Shown here piece after piece: positions 31,998 through 43,698 of a stretch of 64,000 nucleotides of DNA. The notes below the pieces were generated by a model, which was not told where the DNA came from, did not search any database, and worked only from the letters and a program-made list of their open reading frames with translations. The position numbers and the translations under genes were made by a program. Positions within the stretch are counted from its first letter, which is position 1. Each line of letters begins with the position of its first letter. The DNA is from Capra hircus (lineage: Eukaryota; Chordata; Mammalia; Artiodactyla; Bovidae), in NCBI RefSeq assembly GCF_001704415.2, contig NC_030819.1, forward strand, positions 36,884,575-36,948,574, in the 5' to 3' direction.

Positions 31998-32126
31998 ACA
32001 CCTGGAGTAGGAAATGACAACTACTCCAGTATTCTTGCATGAAAAATCCCTCGGACAGAGGAGCCTGGTGGGCTACAGTCCATGGGGTCACAAAGAGTAG
32101 GACACTACTGAACAAGCATGCATGTA
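31998..32126 (+). mobile_element. BovA/Bov-tA fragment
   Basis: A sense BovA body from GGAGTAGGAAATGACAACTAC to GAGTAGGACACTACTGAAC, without the tRNA head or second unit. No clean TSD. Confidence 0.8.
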
Positions 32127-32420
32127 AGTAGAATACAAAGTAATATTAGAAGCAAAGAGTAAACATACACACAGCAACCTGGGGAAATGTTCAAAGCATA
32201 ATTCTCAGTGAAAAAATAGGCAACCAAATGAAATTTTTACCGCAATATCATTTATGCCAACTTACATTTTAGGTGCACAAAATAACAATACAAGTTTTAC
32301 AAGAACACATAAAAGTATAAAGCTACAAGAGGTGTTTGAATGGTTGTCAATTGTTGCGTCTAGGGGTATGGAAGGAAAGAGTGTGAGGCATGGGGTCAAA
32401 AGGAAACAAATAAATTAAAA

Positions 32421-33866
32421 TGTAACTGAAGTAATAACACGAAAGGAGTTTGGCAAGGACAAGTAAAGGTAGAGTGCCATAAACTGAGAAGTATAACTAA
32501 CCCAATCTTTTGCACCTTATATCCAGAAAAATAAGATAAGCTCATCCTCTATTTTTAAGCACCTGTCTTCAGAGCTGTGGCAACAATGGCAACAAAGAGG
32601 AGGTGAGGTGGTTAAGGCCAGCTCCACTGGTAGCAGATCCACAAGATAAATGAGGCAAGGGAGCAGCACCATTGGTTCTGTGCCGTGTCCATCTTTCTTG
32701 CAGCAGAGCAGACAACACAGCAGCACATTGATTTACAGTAAAAGGACCTATCTTTGCAACCAGAAGGATTGGAAACTTTATTTTTTTTTCGATAAGAGCA
32801 AATCACTCTTTTAAGAAAGTCGCTGAACATCTAAACAGAGGCTTTGAAAAATAAGATGATAACATAGCTGGGTGCTTTATGTGTCTTCTCAAAGAGCATC
32901 ATAATTTTCAGCTTTATAGGAGCCATTTTTCCTTCCTTACCTGGTTCAACTGCAACCCAGGTGATTACAGACGTTATAGGGGACCATCCTGAAATGGAGA
33001 TTGCTAATGATAGCCTGTGTTGCTAATCTGGATTCATTAATCCTTACGGTATAATGAATAATATATGGCATCATTATTAAGCCCTAGAAAAAGAAAGGGG
33101 GAAGGGGTTTGTTCAAGGAGTGATGAAACTAGAAACTTCAGACTGAATCTCAAGGGTGACTGGCATTTAGGGAAATGAGGGATGATATTTCCTGCAAATG
33201 ATTCTTTTTTGCTGCCAAATGCCAATTTAGGATTCACATAATACAATGACTACTTTGCCACTTGAACTCCAAAATGAAATAACCTCTCTGTCTGGGACTT
33301 CTTCAACTGCTTTCAGCTAGTTTGTTTTGGCTGGCTACCTGAATTTTGTTTTATTCATACAAATCTATCTGGAGAGAAAAATTATTTTCTCTTTCACAGG
33401 AACCCAATTTTTAAGCTCAATGGGGAAAAAGAAAGAATGATGGATTTTGGCAAGCTTTTCAAAGTTATTTCTTTGGAATCTGAAATGATGTCATTAATCT
33501 CCTGATAAAGGCATTATATTTATTCCATTAAGGGAAAAATTGAATAGTTTTCTGTTTATCTAAGAACCTCCTGGGAATTGAGAGCATAACTTCAAGGAAT
33601 ACAAAATATGCCAGCAATGTAGTCTCCAGGGTATAGAGACAGTGTACTAGGGATAATAAAATGCAACTATTTGACTTTTATTATCTCCAACATTTTTATT
33701 GTTCAATTCAGCTCATGGTCATTGAGGATCTGATATTTCTAGGTACTCTGTGTGATACAAAATATAAATATATCTTAACTCCTAGCCTCAAAGAACTTGA
33801 ATATCAGAACATAGAGAAGAGGATATATACACTACTAATTGTAATTCAATATGAAAAGTGAAAAAG
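32421..33866. other. No gene; unique sequence
   Basis: No young repeat. 32880-33560 has the mixed composition of possible conserved noncoding DNA. 33690-33860 weakly resembles an old mammalian repeat (GTACTCTGTGTGATACAAA, CCTCAAAGAACTTGAA). The 66-codon frame 33661-33861 is not recognisable. Confidence 0.4.
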
Positions 33867-33869
33867 GTA

Positions 33870-34064
33870 AAGTGTTAGTTGCTCAGTCGTGTCCAACTCT
33901 TTGCAACCCCATGGACTGTAGCCTACCAGGCTTCTCTGTCTATGGAATTCTCCAGGCAAGAATACTGGAGTGTGTAGCCATTCCTTTCTCCAGGGGATCT
34001 TCCTGACCCAGGGATCGAACTTGGATCTCCTGCATTGCAGGTGGACTCTTTACCATCTGAGCCT
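33870..34064 (-). mobile_element. Bov-tA SINE
   Basis: Reverse-strand Bov-tA from GTTAGTTGCTCAGTCGTG to TCTTTACCATCTGAGCC. The extreme 5' head (CCACCAGGGAAG complement) is missing, possibly replaced when the adjacent BOV-A2 inserted. Confidence 0.9.
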
Positions 34065-34066
34065 AC

Positions 34067-34360
34067 TAATACAATACTGCTGCTGCTAAGTCGCTTCAGT
34101 CGTGTCCGACTCTGTGTGACCCCATAGACGGCAGCCCACCAGGCTCCCCCGTCCCTGGGATTCTCCAAGCAAGAACACTGGAGTGGGTTGCCATTTCCTT
34201 CTCCAATGCATGAAAGGGAAAAGGGAAAGTGAAGTCACTCAGTTGTGTCTGATTCTTAGCAACCCCAGGGACTGCAGCCCACCAGGCTCCTCCATCCATG
34301 GGATTTTCCAGGCAAGAATACCATTGTGGGGTGCCATTGCCTTCTCTGAGTAATGCAATA
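34067..34360 (-). mobile_element. BOV-A2 SINE with TSDs
   Basis: Reverse-strand BovA dimer at 34077-34350, with a (GCT)n tail on the left and a GAAAGGGAAAAGGGAAAGTG linker. TAATACAATA at 34067-34076 and TAATGCAATA at 34351-34360 are the target duplication with one change. Confidence 0.92.
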
Positions 34361-35149
34361 TATAATGCAAAAAGTAACACAAAAGACATCTAGAGAAAGT
34401 AACATAGGCAGGATGAAGAACAAGGAATTAGCTTCTGAGAAGGGAATCTGGAAATACTCAAAGGAGAAAGTGACATTTGAACAAATCATTTAAGGATGTA
34501 TAGAATTTCACTGGAAGACAGGGGAGTGCAGACTCCCTCTGCGTAACAATATCATTACATACAGGGGAAGGAGTTAGAAGTTGCACATCTATAGAATAAT
34601 GAATAGTCTCTATCATTGAAAGTATAGAACAAGTGCACTTCTCAGGACATAAGGCCTGTTTGTGGAAGGCTTGGCCTTGATGCAAAGGAGACTGGGTTTA
34701 CTATAGGGATAACATTCAGGTGCCAAAACCTACTTGAGAAGAGCATATATAAACATGCTTTCTCCTCTATTTCATTTTTCTATGACTTTTGCCCTCTTCA
34801 GCTAGTGGCAGACATTTGACTTAGGAATTATTAGACTGTAATAATAAAAGTGAAACTAAAAGGCAATATTGAGCCCTTAACCATTAAGGGAAAATTTTGG
34901 CAATAACCTTTAAGACTAGTTCTGTCATATAAAGATCACTTATGAAAAAGAGAGAATAAAAGCTAGAAAGACACATCACTTTTACAAAGGAGACCATTGT
35001 GAACTTGAGGAACTACTTTAAATAGGAAGAGATGATATACCTCAAATTGGCAGTTTTAAGTACTCACAACACCCTATTACCCACCACCATCACCAGAATA
35101 AATTTTAAGCTGTGAGCTCAAAAATGATATTAGAATTCTATACACCGAC
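34361..35149. other. No gene; unique sequence
   Basis: No repeat recognised and no meaningful coding frame. Confidence 0.35.
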
Positions 35150-35320
35150 TTCCTTGGTAGTCTAGTCGTTAAAACTTCACTTTCCAAGGCAAAGGGTGCA
35201 GGTTTGATCCCTAGGTGGGGAGCTAAGATCCCACAAGCATCGTGGCCAAAAAATCAAAACATAAAACAGAAGCAATATTATGACAAATTAAATAAAGACT
35301 TTTTTAAAAATTGTAAAAGA
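35150..35320 (+). mobile_element. CHR-type SINE, short form
   Basis: The tRNA-like head GACTTCCTTGGTAGTCTAGT is followed by the B-box GGTTTGATCCC (35203-35213), GGGGAGCTAAGATCCCACA and a tail with AATAAAGACTTTTTTAAAAA. This is the artiodactyl CHR pattern and lacks the BovA body. Diverged. Confidence 0.75.
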
Positions 35321-35378
35321 TATAAAAGAATTATGTAGGATATGAACTTACATGTTCATTGTGCATTATCAGTACTCT

Positions 35379-35614
35379 ACATAATCAACAGTGGTGGTGG
35401 TGTTAGTTGCTCAGTTGTGTCCAACTCTTTGCAAACCCCATGGACTGGAGTCCACCAGGCTCCTCTGTCCATGGCATTATCCAGGCCAGAACACTGGAAT
35501 TGGTTGCCATTCCCTTCTCCAGGGGATCTTCCAAACCAGCAATTGAACCTGGGTCTCCCACATTGCAGGCAGATTATTTACCATCTGAGCCACCAGGGAA
35601 GCCCACATAATCAA
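35379..35614 (-). mobile_element. Bov-tA SINE with TSDs
   Basis: Reverse-strand Bov-tA at 35389-35604, with a (GGT)n tail on the left. ACATAATCAA at 35379-35388 recurs at 35605-35614. The tRNA-like head is complete (complement of GGGCTTCCCTGGTGGCTCAG). Confidence 0.93.
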
Positions 35615-35909
35615 TAGAACTTGCTAACTGATTAAAAGGGTTCAGAGTAAATGGTAATGGGTCAGAAGAAAACAAATAGCATCCAGACTTTGGAATCGGA
35701 GTTAGAAGGAGGATAATGGTCTCAGTACTTGAAGTAGGAAAGAAGGTAGAAAGTTGCGATTAATAGCATCTGTTTAGAGCTCTTGATGCTAAAGTACCAA
35801 CATTGCTTAGCTGGCAACTGGAACTAGGTATCTGGATGGGCATCTATACTAGAGGGTCAGCCCATCAAATTGACTATAGAAGCCAGAAATAAACACAATT
35901 TATACTTCC

Positions 35910-36295
35910 TGTCTTAGCACAGGCGGCTCTAACAAAGTACCATAGAGTGGTGGTTTAAACAACAGACATTTATTTCTCACAGTTTTGGAGTCTGTGAACT
36001 CCAAGATCAAGGTGCCAGTAGATTGAGTTCCTAGTGTTACCCACTTCTTCACTTGCAGCTGGCCACTATCTAACTGTGTGTTCACAGAACCTCTTCTTTT
36101 CACATGTGTGGAGAGAGATCTCTATGTCTTCCTTTTCAAATAAGGGCACTTATCCCATCATGGAAGGCCCCACCCACCTAACCTCATCTAAACCTAATCA
36201 TTTCCCAATGGCCTAACTTCCAAATATGATAACACTGTGGGTTAGGGTTTCAACATATGAGTTTGGGGGGAGACACAAACATTCAGCCCATAGCA
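35910..36295 (-). mobile_element. MLT1-type MaLR LTR, about full length
   Basis: Read on the reverse strand it starts TGCTATGGGCTGAATG and ends GTGCTAAGACA, with TG...CA termini. It contains GGTGGGGCCTTCCATGATGGG, ACCTTGATCTTGGAG and GTGAGAAATAAATGTC (polyadenylation signal AATAAA). The 386-base length suits MLT1 LTRs. It is a solo LTR of an ancient non-autonomous ERVL relative. The flanking 5-mers (CTTCC and CTCAC) no longer match fully. Confidence 0.8.
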
Positions 36296-36402
36296 CTCAC
36301 CTTGGAATAAAGTAGAAGGGGAAAGAAAAAATGGATGAGAAAATATCCATAAAAACAAACCTTCATGATGTGTGTGTATGGCAGGTGGCAGCAACAGTTA
36401 TA

Positions 36403-38279
36403 AAATGGCTGTCTGGGGAGGCCTTACAAATAGCTGTGAAGAGAAGAGAGGTGAAAAACAAAGGAGAAAAGGAAAGATATAGGCATCTAAATGCAGAGTT
36501 CCAAAGAATAGCAAGAAGAGATAAGAAAGCCTTCTTCAGCGATCAATGCAAAGAAATAGAGGAAAACAACAGATTGGGAAAGACTGGATATCTCTTCAAG
36601 ATAATTAGAGATACCAAGGGAACATTTCATGCAAAGATGGGCTCGATAAAGGACAGAAATGGTATGGACCTAACAGAAGCAGAAGATATTAAGAAGAGGT
36701 GGCAAGAATACACGGAAGAACTGTACAAAAAAGATCTTCACAACCCAGATAGTCATGATGATGTGATCACTAATCTAGAACCGGACATCTTGGAATGTGA
36801 AGTCAAGTGGGCCTTAGAAAGCATCATTACGAACAAAGCGAGTGGAGGTGATGGAATTCCAGTGGAGCTGTTTCAAATCCTAAAAGATGATGCTGTGCAA
36901 GTGCTGCACTCAATATGCCAGCAAATTTGGAAAACTCAGCAGTGGTCACAGGACTGGAAAAGGTCAGTTTTCATTCCAATCCCAAAGAAAGGCAATGCCA
37001 AAGAATGTTCAAACTACCGCATAATTGCATTCTCTCACATGCTAGTAAAGTAATGCTCAAAATTCTCCAAGCCAGGCTTCAGCAATACGTGAACCGTGAA
37101 CTCCCTGACATTCAAGCTGGTTTTAGAAAAGGCAGAGGAACCAGAGATCAAATTGCCAACATCTGCTGGATCATTGAAAAAGCAAGAGAGTTCCAGAAAA
37201 ACATCTATTTCTGCTTTATTGACTATGCCAAAGCCTTTGACTGTGTGGATCACAATCAACTGTGGAAAATTCTGAAAGAGATGGGAATACCAGACCACCT
37301 GACCTGCCTCTTGAGAAATCTGTATGCAGGTCAGGAAGCAACAGTTAGAACTGGACATGGAACAACAGACTGGTTCCAAATAGGTAAAGGAGTACGTCAA
37401 GGCTGTATATTGTCACCCTGCTTATTTAACTTCTATGTAGAGTACATCATGAGAAACGCTGGGCTGGAGGAAGCACAAGCTGGAATCAAGATTGCCAGAA
37501 GAAATATCAATAACCTCAGATATGCAGATGACACCACCCTTATGGCAGAAAGTGAAGAGGAGCTAAAAATCCTCTTGATGAAAGTGAAAGAAGAGAGCAA
37601 AAAGTTGGCCTAAAGCTCAACATTCAGAAAACGAAGATCGTGGCATCTGGTCCCATCACTTCATGGGAAATAGATGGGGAAACAGTGGAAACAGTGTCAG
37701 ACTTTTATTTTGGGGGGCTCCAAAATCACTGCAGATGGTGACTTCAGCCATGAAAATAAAAGACGTTTACTCCTTGGAAGGAAAGTTATGACCAACCTAG
37801 ATAGCATATTCAAAAACAGAGACATTACTTTGCTGACTAAGGTCCGTCTAGTCAAGGCTATGGTTTTTCCTGTGGTCATGTATGGATGGGAGAGTTGGAC
37901 TGTAAAGAAAGCTGAGCACCGAAGAATTGATGCTTTTGAACTCTGGTGTTGGAGAAGACTCTTGAGAATTCCTTGGACTGCAACAAGATCCAGCCAGTCC
38001 ATGCTGAAGGAGATCAACCCTGGTATTTCTTCGGAAGGAATGATGCTAAAGCTGAAACTCCAGTACTCTGGCCACCTCATGAGAAGAGTTGACTCATTGG
38101 AAGAAACTCTGATGCTGGGAGGGATTGGGGGCAGGAGGAGAAGGGGACGACTGAGGATGAGATGGCTGGATGGCATTACGGACTCGATGGACATGAGTCT
38201 GAGTGAAGTCCGGGAGATGGTGATGAACAGGCAGGCCTGGCATGCTGAGATTCATGGCGTCGCAAAGAGTGGGACATGA
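36403..38279 (+). pseudogene. BovB ORF2: linker, RT and C-terminus in three frames
   Basis: The first frame (to 37053) encodes the EN-RT linker and RT fingers (GMDLTEAEDIKKRWQEY, NKASGGDGIPVELFQ, SVFIPIPKKGNAKE). The second, to 37613, carries FIDYAKAFD, RQGCILSPCLFN and YADD at 37521-37532. The third (37674-38279) has the C-terminal YGWESWTVKKAE and RMRWLDGITDSMD blocks. Two small indels (near 37029 and 37605-37612) separate them, plus an insertion near 37706. Only a few mutations separate it from an open RT, but EN is absent. Confidence 0.85.
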
Positions 38280-38322
38280 CTGAGCGACTGAACTGAACTG
38301 AACCGAACTGGACTGAACTGAA
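36403..38322 (+). mobile_element. BovB LINE, 5'-truncated, well preserved
   Basis: Sense BovB from AAATGGCTGTCTGGGGAGG through the entire RT and C-terminal region to the (ACTGA)n tail at 38282-38322. Few differences from other young copies. No clear TSD was found. Confidence 0.9.
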
Positions 38323-39240
38323 GGATAGAGTATAATCGGTCAGAGAAAGAGGAATGGAAGCAAGAGTAAGATATGAGAGTGTCAGAGGGAAAGAGAACAT
38401 TGAGCAAGAGGATGTAATAACCAGGCAAAATGTTTCAGAAAAGGTAGCTCTAAAAAGGACCAGAAACAGCCACAAGGTGTGGCCGCTAACAGTGATGATA
38501 TTACTTGACATGATTTCTACCTCAACATTGCCAGATGCTGTCTTAATTGTTCTTGTTTTAATTATAATATTATACAGGCTCCATAAAGACATTTTATCTG
38601 AATCAGCTTTGCCCTCTGGTTCTTCATCTGAGGTATAAAAAATAATGCAGGTTGTCATTCAGCTAGCTTATGAGCATATTAGGAAATGTAATTAACGCTT
38701 TTAAGTCAGTGCTGCTCTAGTGACCAAAATAATGGTCTTGAGTCCTGTCCAAGTTAACAAAGCTTCCCAAGTGTTTAATTAATGGGCAAATTGAATAGCA
38801 TTTGCAATAGGACATTTCCTTGTGCTCTAAGTTCCTCTCTGGCAATAAGTTTTCTGCAAAGTTATCAATTAGTGACCTGCAACGACTAAATGGATTTCTC
38901 ATTCCAGTTTTCACCATATGACCCCTAAATTTACTATTGCTATAATCAGTCACTACGGTGTATTCATAGTACTTAGAACTGACTTCATAAAATATTTGAA
39001 CATTACTTTCCTACTACCATTATGAATTTGAATTCAGAATCTCCAATTAAGATTTCAAAAAGCATTACTTTAACCTTTTTAAAAAGCCAAACAAACTAGT
39101 CAATGGTGGAAGACAATCCAACAAAAGAAACCCTAGGCTTGTAGCATCAAATAAAACACACTTTTTATTTTAGTTCTTAATATGAGCATGAAAAAAATAA
39201 ACATAAATGTTGTTATATTATCAGTTAAAGTAAATGAGGC
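38323..39240. other. No gene; unique sequence, candidate regulatory texture
   Basis: No repeats were recognised. 38480-39000 contains TTTAATTATAATATTATACA, TAATTAACGC and TTAATTAATGGGC cores and looks like possible conserved noncoding DNA. This is inference only. Confidence 0.3.
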
Positions 39241-39456
39241 TGGGCTTCTCTGGTGGCTCAGTAGTAAAGAATACGACGAACAATGCAGGAGATGCGAGAG
39301 ACGGGGATTTGATCCCTGGGTGGGGAAAATCCCTTGGAGAAGGAAATGGCAAACCACTCCAATATTCTTACTGGGGAAATCCCACGGACAGAGTGGCCTG
39401 GTGGGCTACAGTCAATGGGCTCACAAGAGTCAGACATGACTTAGTGATCAAACAAC
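39241..39456 (+). mobile_element. Bov-tA SINE
   Basis: Sense Bov-tA from GGGCTTCTCTGGTGGCTCAG, with a B-box-like GATTTGATCCC near 39305, to CAGACATGACTTAGTGATC and an AACAACAG tail. Confidence 0.9.
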
Positions 39457-39889
39457 AGAAAGGAGGTTATATAGTTAGTATCTTTTTGTCAGTTCTTATT
39501 GATTTAAAAGGACTGTGAACATGTCAATTTATAACAAGAGGCTTAAAAGAGATTCCTAAAAATTTCACAGAATATCTATATAAATATTTTATGGGATCTT
39601 GGTTTCTTTCCACAAAAAAATAGCCCCAGAAATGACAACTAAATGGTTTGTTATTGTTTTGTTCTTTTAAAAGAAGCCAATTCTGAGAGAAAATATGGCT
39701 GACAAGAAATGATAAATCCAGTGAAGAATACTAGTACTTGGATTATTAGGCAGCAAATGGTCAAGCTATCATGAGCCTAATTGTAGCTTTTACTAAAGAA
39801 TGATAAATAATCATAGTAAAAATAGTAAGTAACAGCAAGATTGATTTAACTCTTATTTTGTGCTAATATTCAAAATGTTTGTCATGCAA
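39457..39889. other. No gene; unique sequence
   Basis: Nothing recognised. Confidence 0.3.
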
Positions 39890-40095
39890 TATTTAGTGAA
39901 TCTTCACTATAACTCTCTGCAGTAAACACTATAATCATCTATTCTAAGTGATACTATACTTGGCACTATTTTACAGGTTGGGGAAATGAAACCCAAGAGG
40001 TTAAACAAGTTTCCCAAAGTTGTAACACTTTGGGTTTCTAAGTGATAGTTCCTACATTTCTCATCTCTTTGATATGGTCTGTCTCTTAATAGTCT
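39890..40095 (-). mobile_element. MIR SINE
   Basis: The plus strand carries the MIR complement: TTTTACAGGTTGGGGAAATG, AAGAGGTTAAACAAGTTTCC, and a decayed CTAAGTGATAG region. Ancient. Confidence 0.65.
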
Positions 40096-41339
40096 GAAAA
40101 AGTTACATTGGAGAACTGACTTCTATGAACCCATGGAATATGGGGAAGACATCTCTTCTTCCCGCCCTTAATGTGTAAGCCCTGTTTTCATTATTTTTGA
40201 CTTAATTTGCATCTTTCTACCTTCACTTGCTGATCTCCTTTAGGCCCCAGATCAAAGCATGTTGGGTATTACATTTTAAAACAAGCCAATGGGCTCCTGG
40301 GTCCTCTGGGGAAAAATTAAAAAACATAAGAATGTTTGCTATCTTGAAATAAGATAATCGTCAAGAGTTTGGAGTGAATTCTAGTTCAGTTGTGGAATGA
40401 CTCAGTACTTGTGAACTCTTGATCTTTTTTTGTTAAATGAAGGCAAAGGAGAAATTAGCCCTGAAGTATTTTTTTTAATGTAAAACTTAGCATCAGTACT
40501 ATGTCTTTCAAGAACTGTAAATTGAATTGGATAGCTCTGATATACAGTATAAATAAACCAAGATATGGTAACTATTGAGGACTTTACAGCATTGCTGTTT
40601 TTAAACATTCTCATTTGCCCTTTTTCTCCATAAATGATCATTTTTACAATTATGAGATTACCAATGCTGCATATTCTCCAGATGCTGCAGGAATTAAATG
40701 AGATGGTGGTTATGAAGGCATTCTATGAACCTTAGCACATCATAAAAAGATAAGCTGTTTTGATTATCATAACTGGGTTGAAACAATCCACTATGGTATT
40801 AATTCTCAGTTATGGAGATAGAGATGAGGTGCTGTGAAACTATTGCTCTTGTGAGAAACAGAGGTAGAAATTACAAGCTGCTCCACAGTCCACTGAACCA
40901 TGACCTTGGTGTTCACTCATCACTCTTAGAAACTGCATTTCCCCTCCTCCTTTCCCATATCTCTTTTCTTCCCCTGCTTCCTTCTCTGTCTCTGATTGAT
41001 TGTTAAGGCTCCAGTGACTTTAATTAGGCTCTCCCTCTGGCATATTCTCCAGCTCAAAAATATAGAGGAGTTGTTAGCCTGTTTATTTATTTATTTATAC
41101 ACTGATTGTTTTTTCTCTCATAAAGGCTTAGGGGTCCTAAGAGGTTAAATTATTTTTAAGAGTATATTTCATTCCTCAAATTATATGCTTGATGCAGAGC
41201 TCAGAAAGGCACCACTGCACAGACTAACACCTGCATTAGATTTCAATCCTTATCCTTTTAATAAAAAAAAATGTGCTATGAATTATTGAGGTGGTGTTTT
41301 GTTTTGTTTTGTTTACCAATCAAACACCATACTAGGTTA
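40096..41339. other. No gene; unique sequence
   Basis: A possible MIR scrap lies at 40690-40740 (GAATTAAATGAGATGG). A short (TTTA)n is at 41082-41097 and (TTTTG)n near 41299-41312. No coding frame of note. Confidence 0.35.
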
Positions 41340-41515
41340 TACACTTAATTTTCCCTGTTGAAACTCTCAATAAACCTGCAAAGGAAATTTTACTTTCCCC
41401 ACAATAGAGATGAAAAACTGAGGCTCGGTATAACTAACGTAATTTGCCCCAAATGACACAGAAGCTTATGTATGGAGTCAAGATTCAAACATAATTCTAG
41501 TTGACATCAAAAATA
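41340..41515 (-). mobile_element. MIR SINE
   Basis: AGATGAAAAACTGAGGCTCGG, AATTTGCCCCAAATGACACA and GTCAAGATTCAAACATAATT match MIR on the reverse strand in order. Confidence 0.65.
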
Positions 41516-41621
41516 TTACACTGCATTAGAGGAATTTTTTTTTTTTGCTTGAACTCATTCACTAAATTTAAACCCCATTGTGCTTATAAGCATAAAGCAA
41601 CATAGTAATCCCCTTAATGCT

Positions 41622-41833
41622 GTATAGAGCAGTGGTTCCCAATCTTTTTGGCACCAGGGAACAGTTTTGCAGAAGACAGTCTTTCCAGAGATGGGGGTGG
41701 GAGGGGGACGGATGGTTCACGCAGTAACATGGGCCATGGGGAGCAACAGATGAAGCTTTGCTCACTTGCTGGCCATTAACCTCCTACTATATAGCCTGGT
41801 TTGCCCCAGGCACTGGGGACCCCAGGCATAGAG
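41622..41833. mobile_element. hAT DNA transposon fossil with 8-bp TSD
   Basis: The element at 41630-41825 begins CAGTGGTTCCCAATCTTTTTGG and ends CACTGGGGACCCCAG, roughly inverted ends of a non-autonomous hAT family I recognise but cannot name. GTATAGAG (41622-41629) and GCATAGAG (41826-41833) are an 8-base TSD with one change, as expected for hAT. Internally deleted, no coding capacity. Confidence 0.78.
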
Positions 41834-42044
41834 GATAATTTAGTCTAATTCTCTATATAATCTACTAGTGTGCGTAATAATTTCTATCTACACTTAAACT
41901 GGTGATTTGCTTATTTACCAAGAACAAAACTGATTGCCAAAAAGATATCACTAGCCATGAACTTTGAAGTAGAGTATGCTGAGTCATGTTCACAACTTAG
42001 ACACACCTCCCTGGAATGCTTGTTCTCCCACTAAAAGTCATTTT

Positions 42045-42290
42045 TTAAAAATTCAATGATTCATGAAGAGTAATGTCCTCATGGTTCACCCATGTTGTTG
42101 CAAATGCCAACATTTCATTTTCTATGGCTGAGTAGTATTCCACTGTATTTATGTACCACATCTTCTTTATCCTTGCTCCCACTGCTAGACAACATAGGTT
42201 ATTTCTATATCTTACCTTTTGTAATAGTGCTATAATGAATATATGGGTACATGTGTCTTTTTGAACTTGCATTTTTCATTTTTTAAAATA
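42045..42290 (-). mobile_element. L1 3' end fragment
   Basis: The plus strand reads the L1 ORF2 C-terminal complement: CTATGGCTGAGTAGTATTCC, GTACCACATCTTCTTTATCC and GGGTACATGTGTCTTTTTG. The encoded MEYYSA-type block is changed to VEYYSA. It is older than the 3.7-5.9 kb L1. Confidence 0.82.
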
Positions 42291-42339
42291 AATTCCCCAA
42301 AGTGGAAAAGGATTAAGAGGCTCAAACACCCAACTATAA

Positions 42340-43245
42340 AATAATAAATCACAAGGGTATAATATACACTGAGGTACTATAGTCGGTAATATTGTAACAA
42401 CCTTGGGACCTCTCTGGAGATCCAGTGGTTAAGAATCTGCCTTCCAAAACAGGAGAAACAATTCACACCTGTTGGGATAGCTGTCATCAAAAAGACAAAT
42501 AACAAAAATTGGTGATGATGAAGAGAAAATAAAAATCTTGTACACTGTTAGTGAAAATGCAAATTGGTGCAACAACTATGGAAAACATTATGGAGGGTCC
42601 TCAAGAAAACTAAAATTAGAACCACCATGTGATCTAGCAATTCTACTCCTTGGTATATATCCAAAGAAAACAAATACATAAATTTGAAAAGATACATGTA
42701 GTCCAATGATCATAACAGTGTCATTTTTAATAGTCAAGATATGAAGCAACCTAAATGTCCATTTAGGTTAAATGGGTAACGAAGACGTGATATACACAAT
42801 GGAATATTACTCAGCAGTAAAAAGACTGAAATTTTGCCATTTTCAACAACATGAATATACATGGAGGGTACTCTGCTTAATGCAGTAAGACTTCAGTGAA
42901 GTAAGGGAAAGATGAATAGACTGATATATGGAATCTAAAAAATAAAACAGTGTATATAACAAAATAAAAAGAAACTCCAAGATATAGAAAACAAACTAGT
43001 AGTTAATAGTGGAGAGAGGGAGGCAGAGAGAAGAAGATTGGGCTATGGGATTAAGAGATATAAGCTTCCATGTATAAAATAGGTAAGCAACATGGATATA
43101 TTGTTATAGCATAGAGAAATATGTGCAGTATTTTGTAATAACTTCAGATGGAATATAATCTATAAAAATATTGAAGCACTATGTTGTACAACTAAAGCTA
43201 ACATAACATTGTAAAACAACGCTACTTCAATTAAGAAATATTTTA
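42340..43245 (+). mobile_element. L1 3' end (ORF2 C-terminus and 3' UTR)
   Basis: Sense L1 from 42455: CACACCTGTTGGGATAGCTG, AATTGGTGCAACAACTATGG, CAATGGAATATTACTCAGC, then 3' UTR to CTAACATAACATTGTAAAACAAC. A short L1 3' UTR piece (GGTATAATATACACTGAGG) and a degraded SINE scrap precede it at 42340-42455. It overlaps in content with the reverse fragment at 42045-42290, so these are two insertions and not one inversion. Confidence 0.75.
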
Positions 43246-43526
43246 CTCAGCTTGGCATGAGGTGAATGAAGAATCCTTGAGTAGTTTGAGTGTGAAAGGC
43301 TTTACCACTCTGGGGAAACCTGAGCAGCCCATCAAAGTCTGTGCCTCAGTCCTACTCAAGAGGCCATGCAGTCAGCAACCTGGCAAAATGGAAAGGACAT
43401 GGAACTCACAGGCTGAAAATGAATCTTGGCATTGTTATTTCCTATTTGCATGGCTATATTCACACTTCACAACATATATTATAAAAACTGTAAAATGGTG
43501 TAATGAACACCTACCTTATTTAAAGT
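43246..43526. other. No gene; unique sequence
   Basis: Nothing recognised apart from the left approach to the palindrome. Confidence 0.3.
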
Positions 43527-43698
43527 TCAGGAATTTCAAATATATATAATACATATATAAGATACAGTTATATAATTATATTTATTATAATATATAATAT
43601 GTATATATTATAATATATACTATGTATAAATATATATTTATAATTATAAATTATATTATAAAATATATGTGATATATATATATATTTGAAATTCCTGA
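43527..43698. repeat. Palindromic AT-rich repeat (about 172 bp)
   Basis: The non-AT-rich arm ends TCAGGAATTTCAAATATATA (43527-43546) and its complement TATATTTGAAATTCCTGA (43681-43698) face each other. The centre holds a perfect 20-base palindrome, GTATATATTATAATATATAC, at 43601-43620. Between them the arms are imperfectly complementary AT sequence. It could extrude a long hairpin or cruciform. Confidence 0.85.

Larger units (their letters stand above)
31640..32420 (+). mobile_element. Older L1 (L1ME-like) 3' region, interrupted
   Basis: GGTATCCATCCTAACTATATCC, GCATATTTATTGCAGTATAT, and later CATAATTCTCAGTGAAAAAATAGG and TATCATTTATGCC follow the order of an ancient L1 3' region. The BovB tail (31791-31930) and a BovA piece (31998-32126) interrupt it. 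Low sequence identity. Confidence 0.45.

Noticed and set aside
35402..35605. tRNA-like A/B-box sequences in this and other Bov-tA and CHR copies as tRNA genes
   Set aside because: They are SINE heads: no cloverleaf with an intact anticodon arm and acceptor stem, and each is followed by a SINE body.
36331..38279. BovB frames as a host reverse-transcriptase-like gene
   Set aside because: Two or more frameshifts, 5' truncation and the (ACTGA)n tail show an ordinary dead LINE copy.
42045..43245. Opposed L1 fragments as another twin-priming event
   Set aside because: Both fragments contain the same stretch of L1 (the region around the MEYYSA block), whereas a twin-primed copy would split one region without overlap. 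No shared TSD was found.
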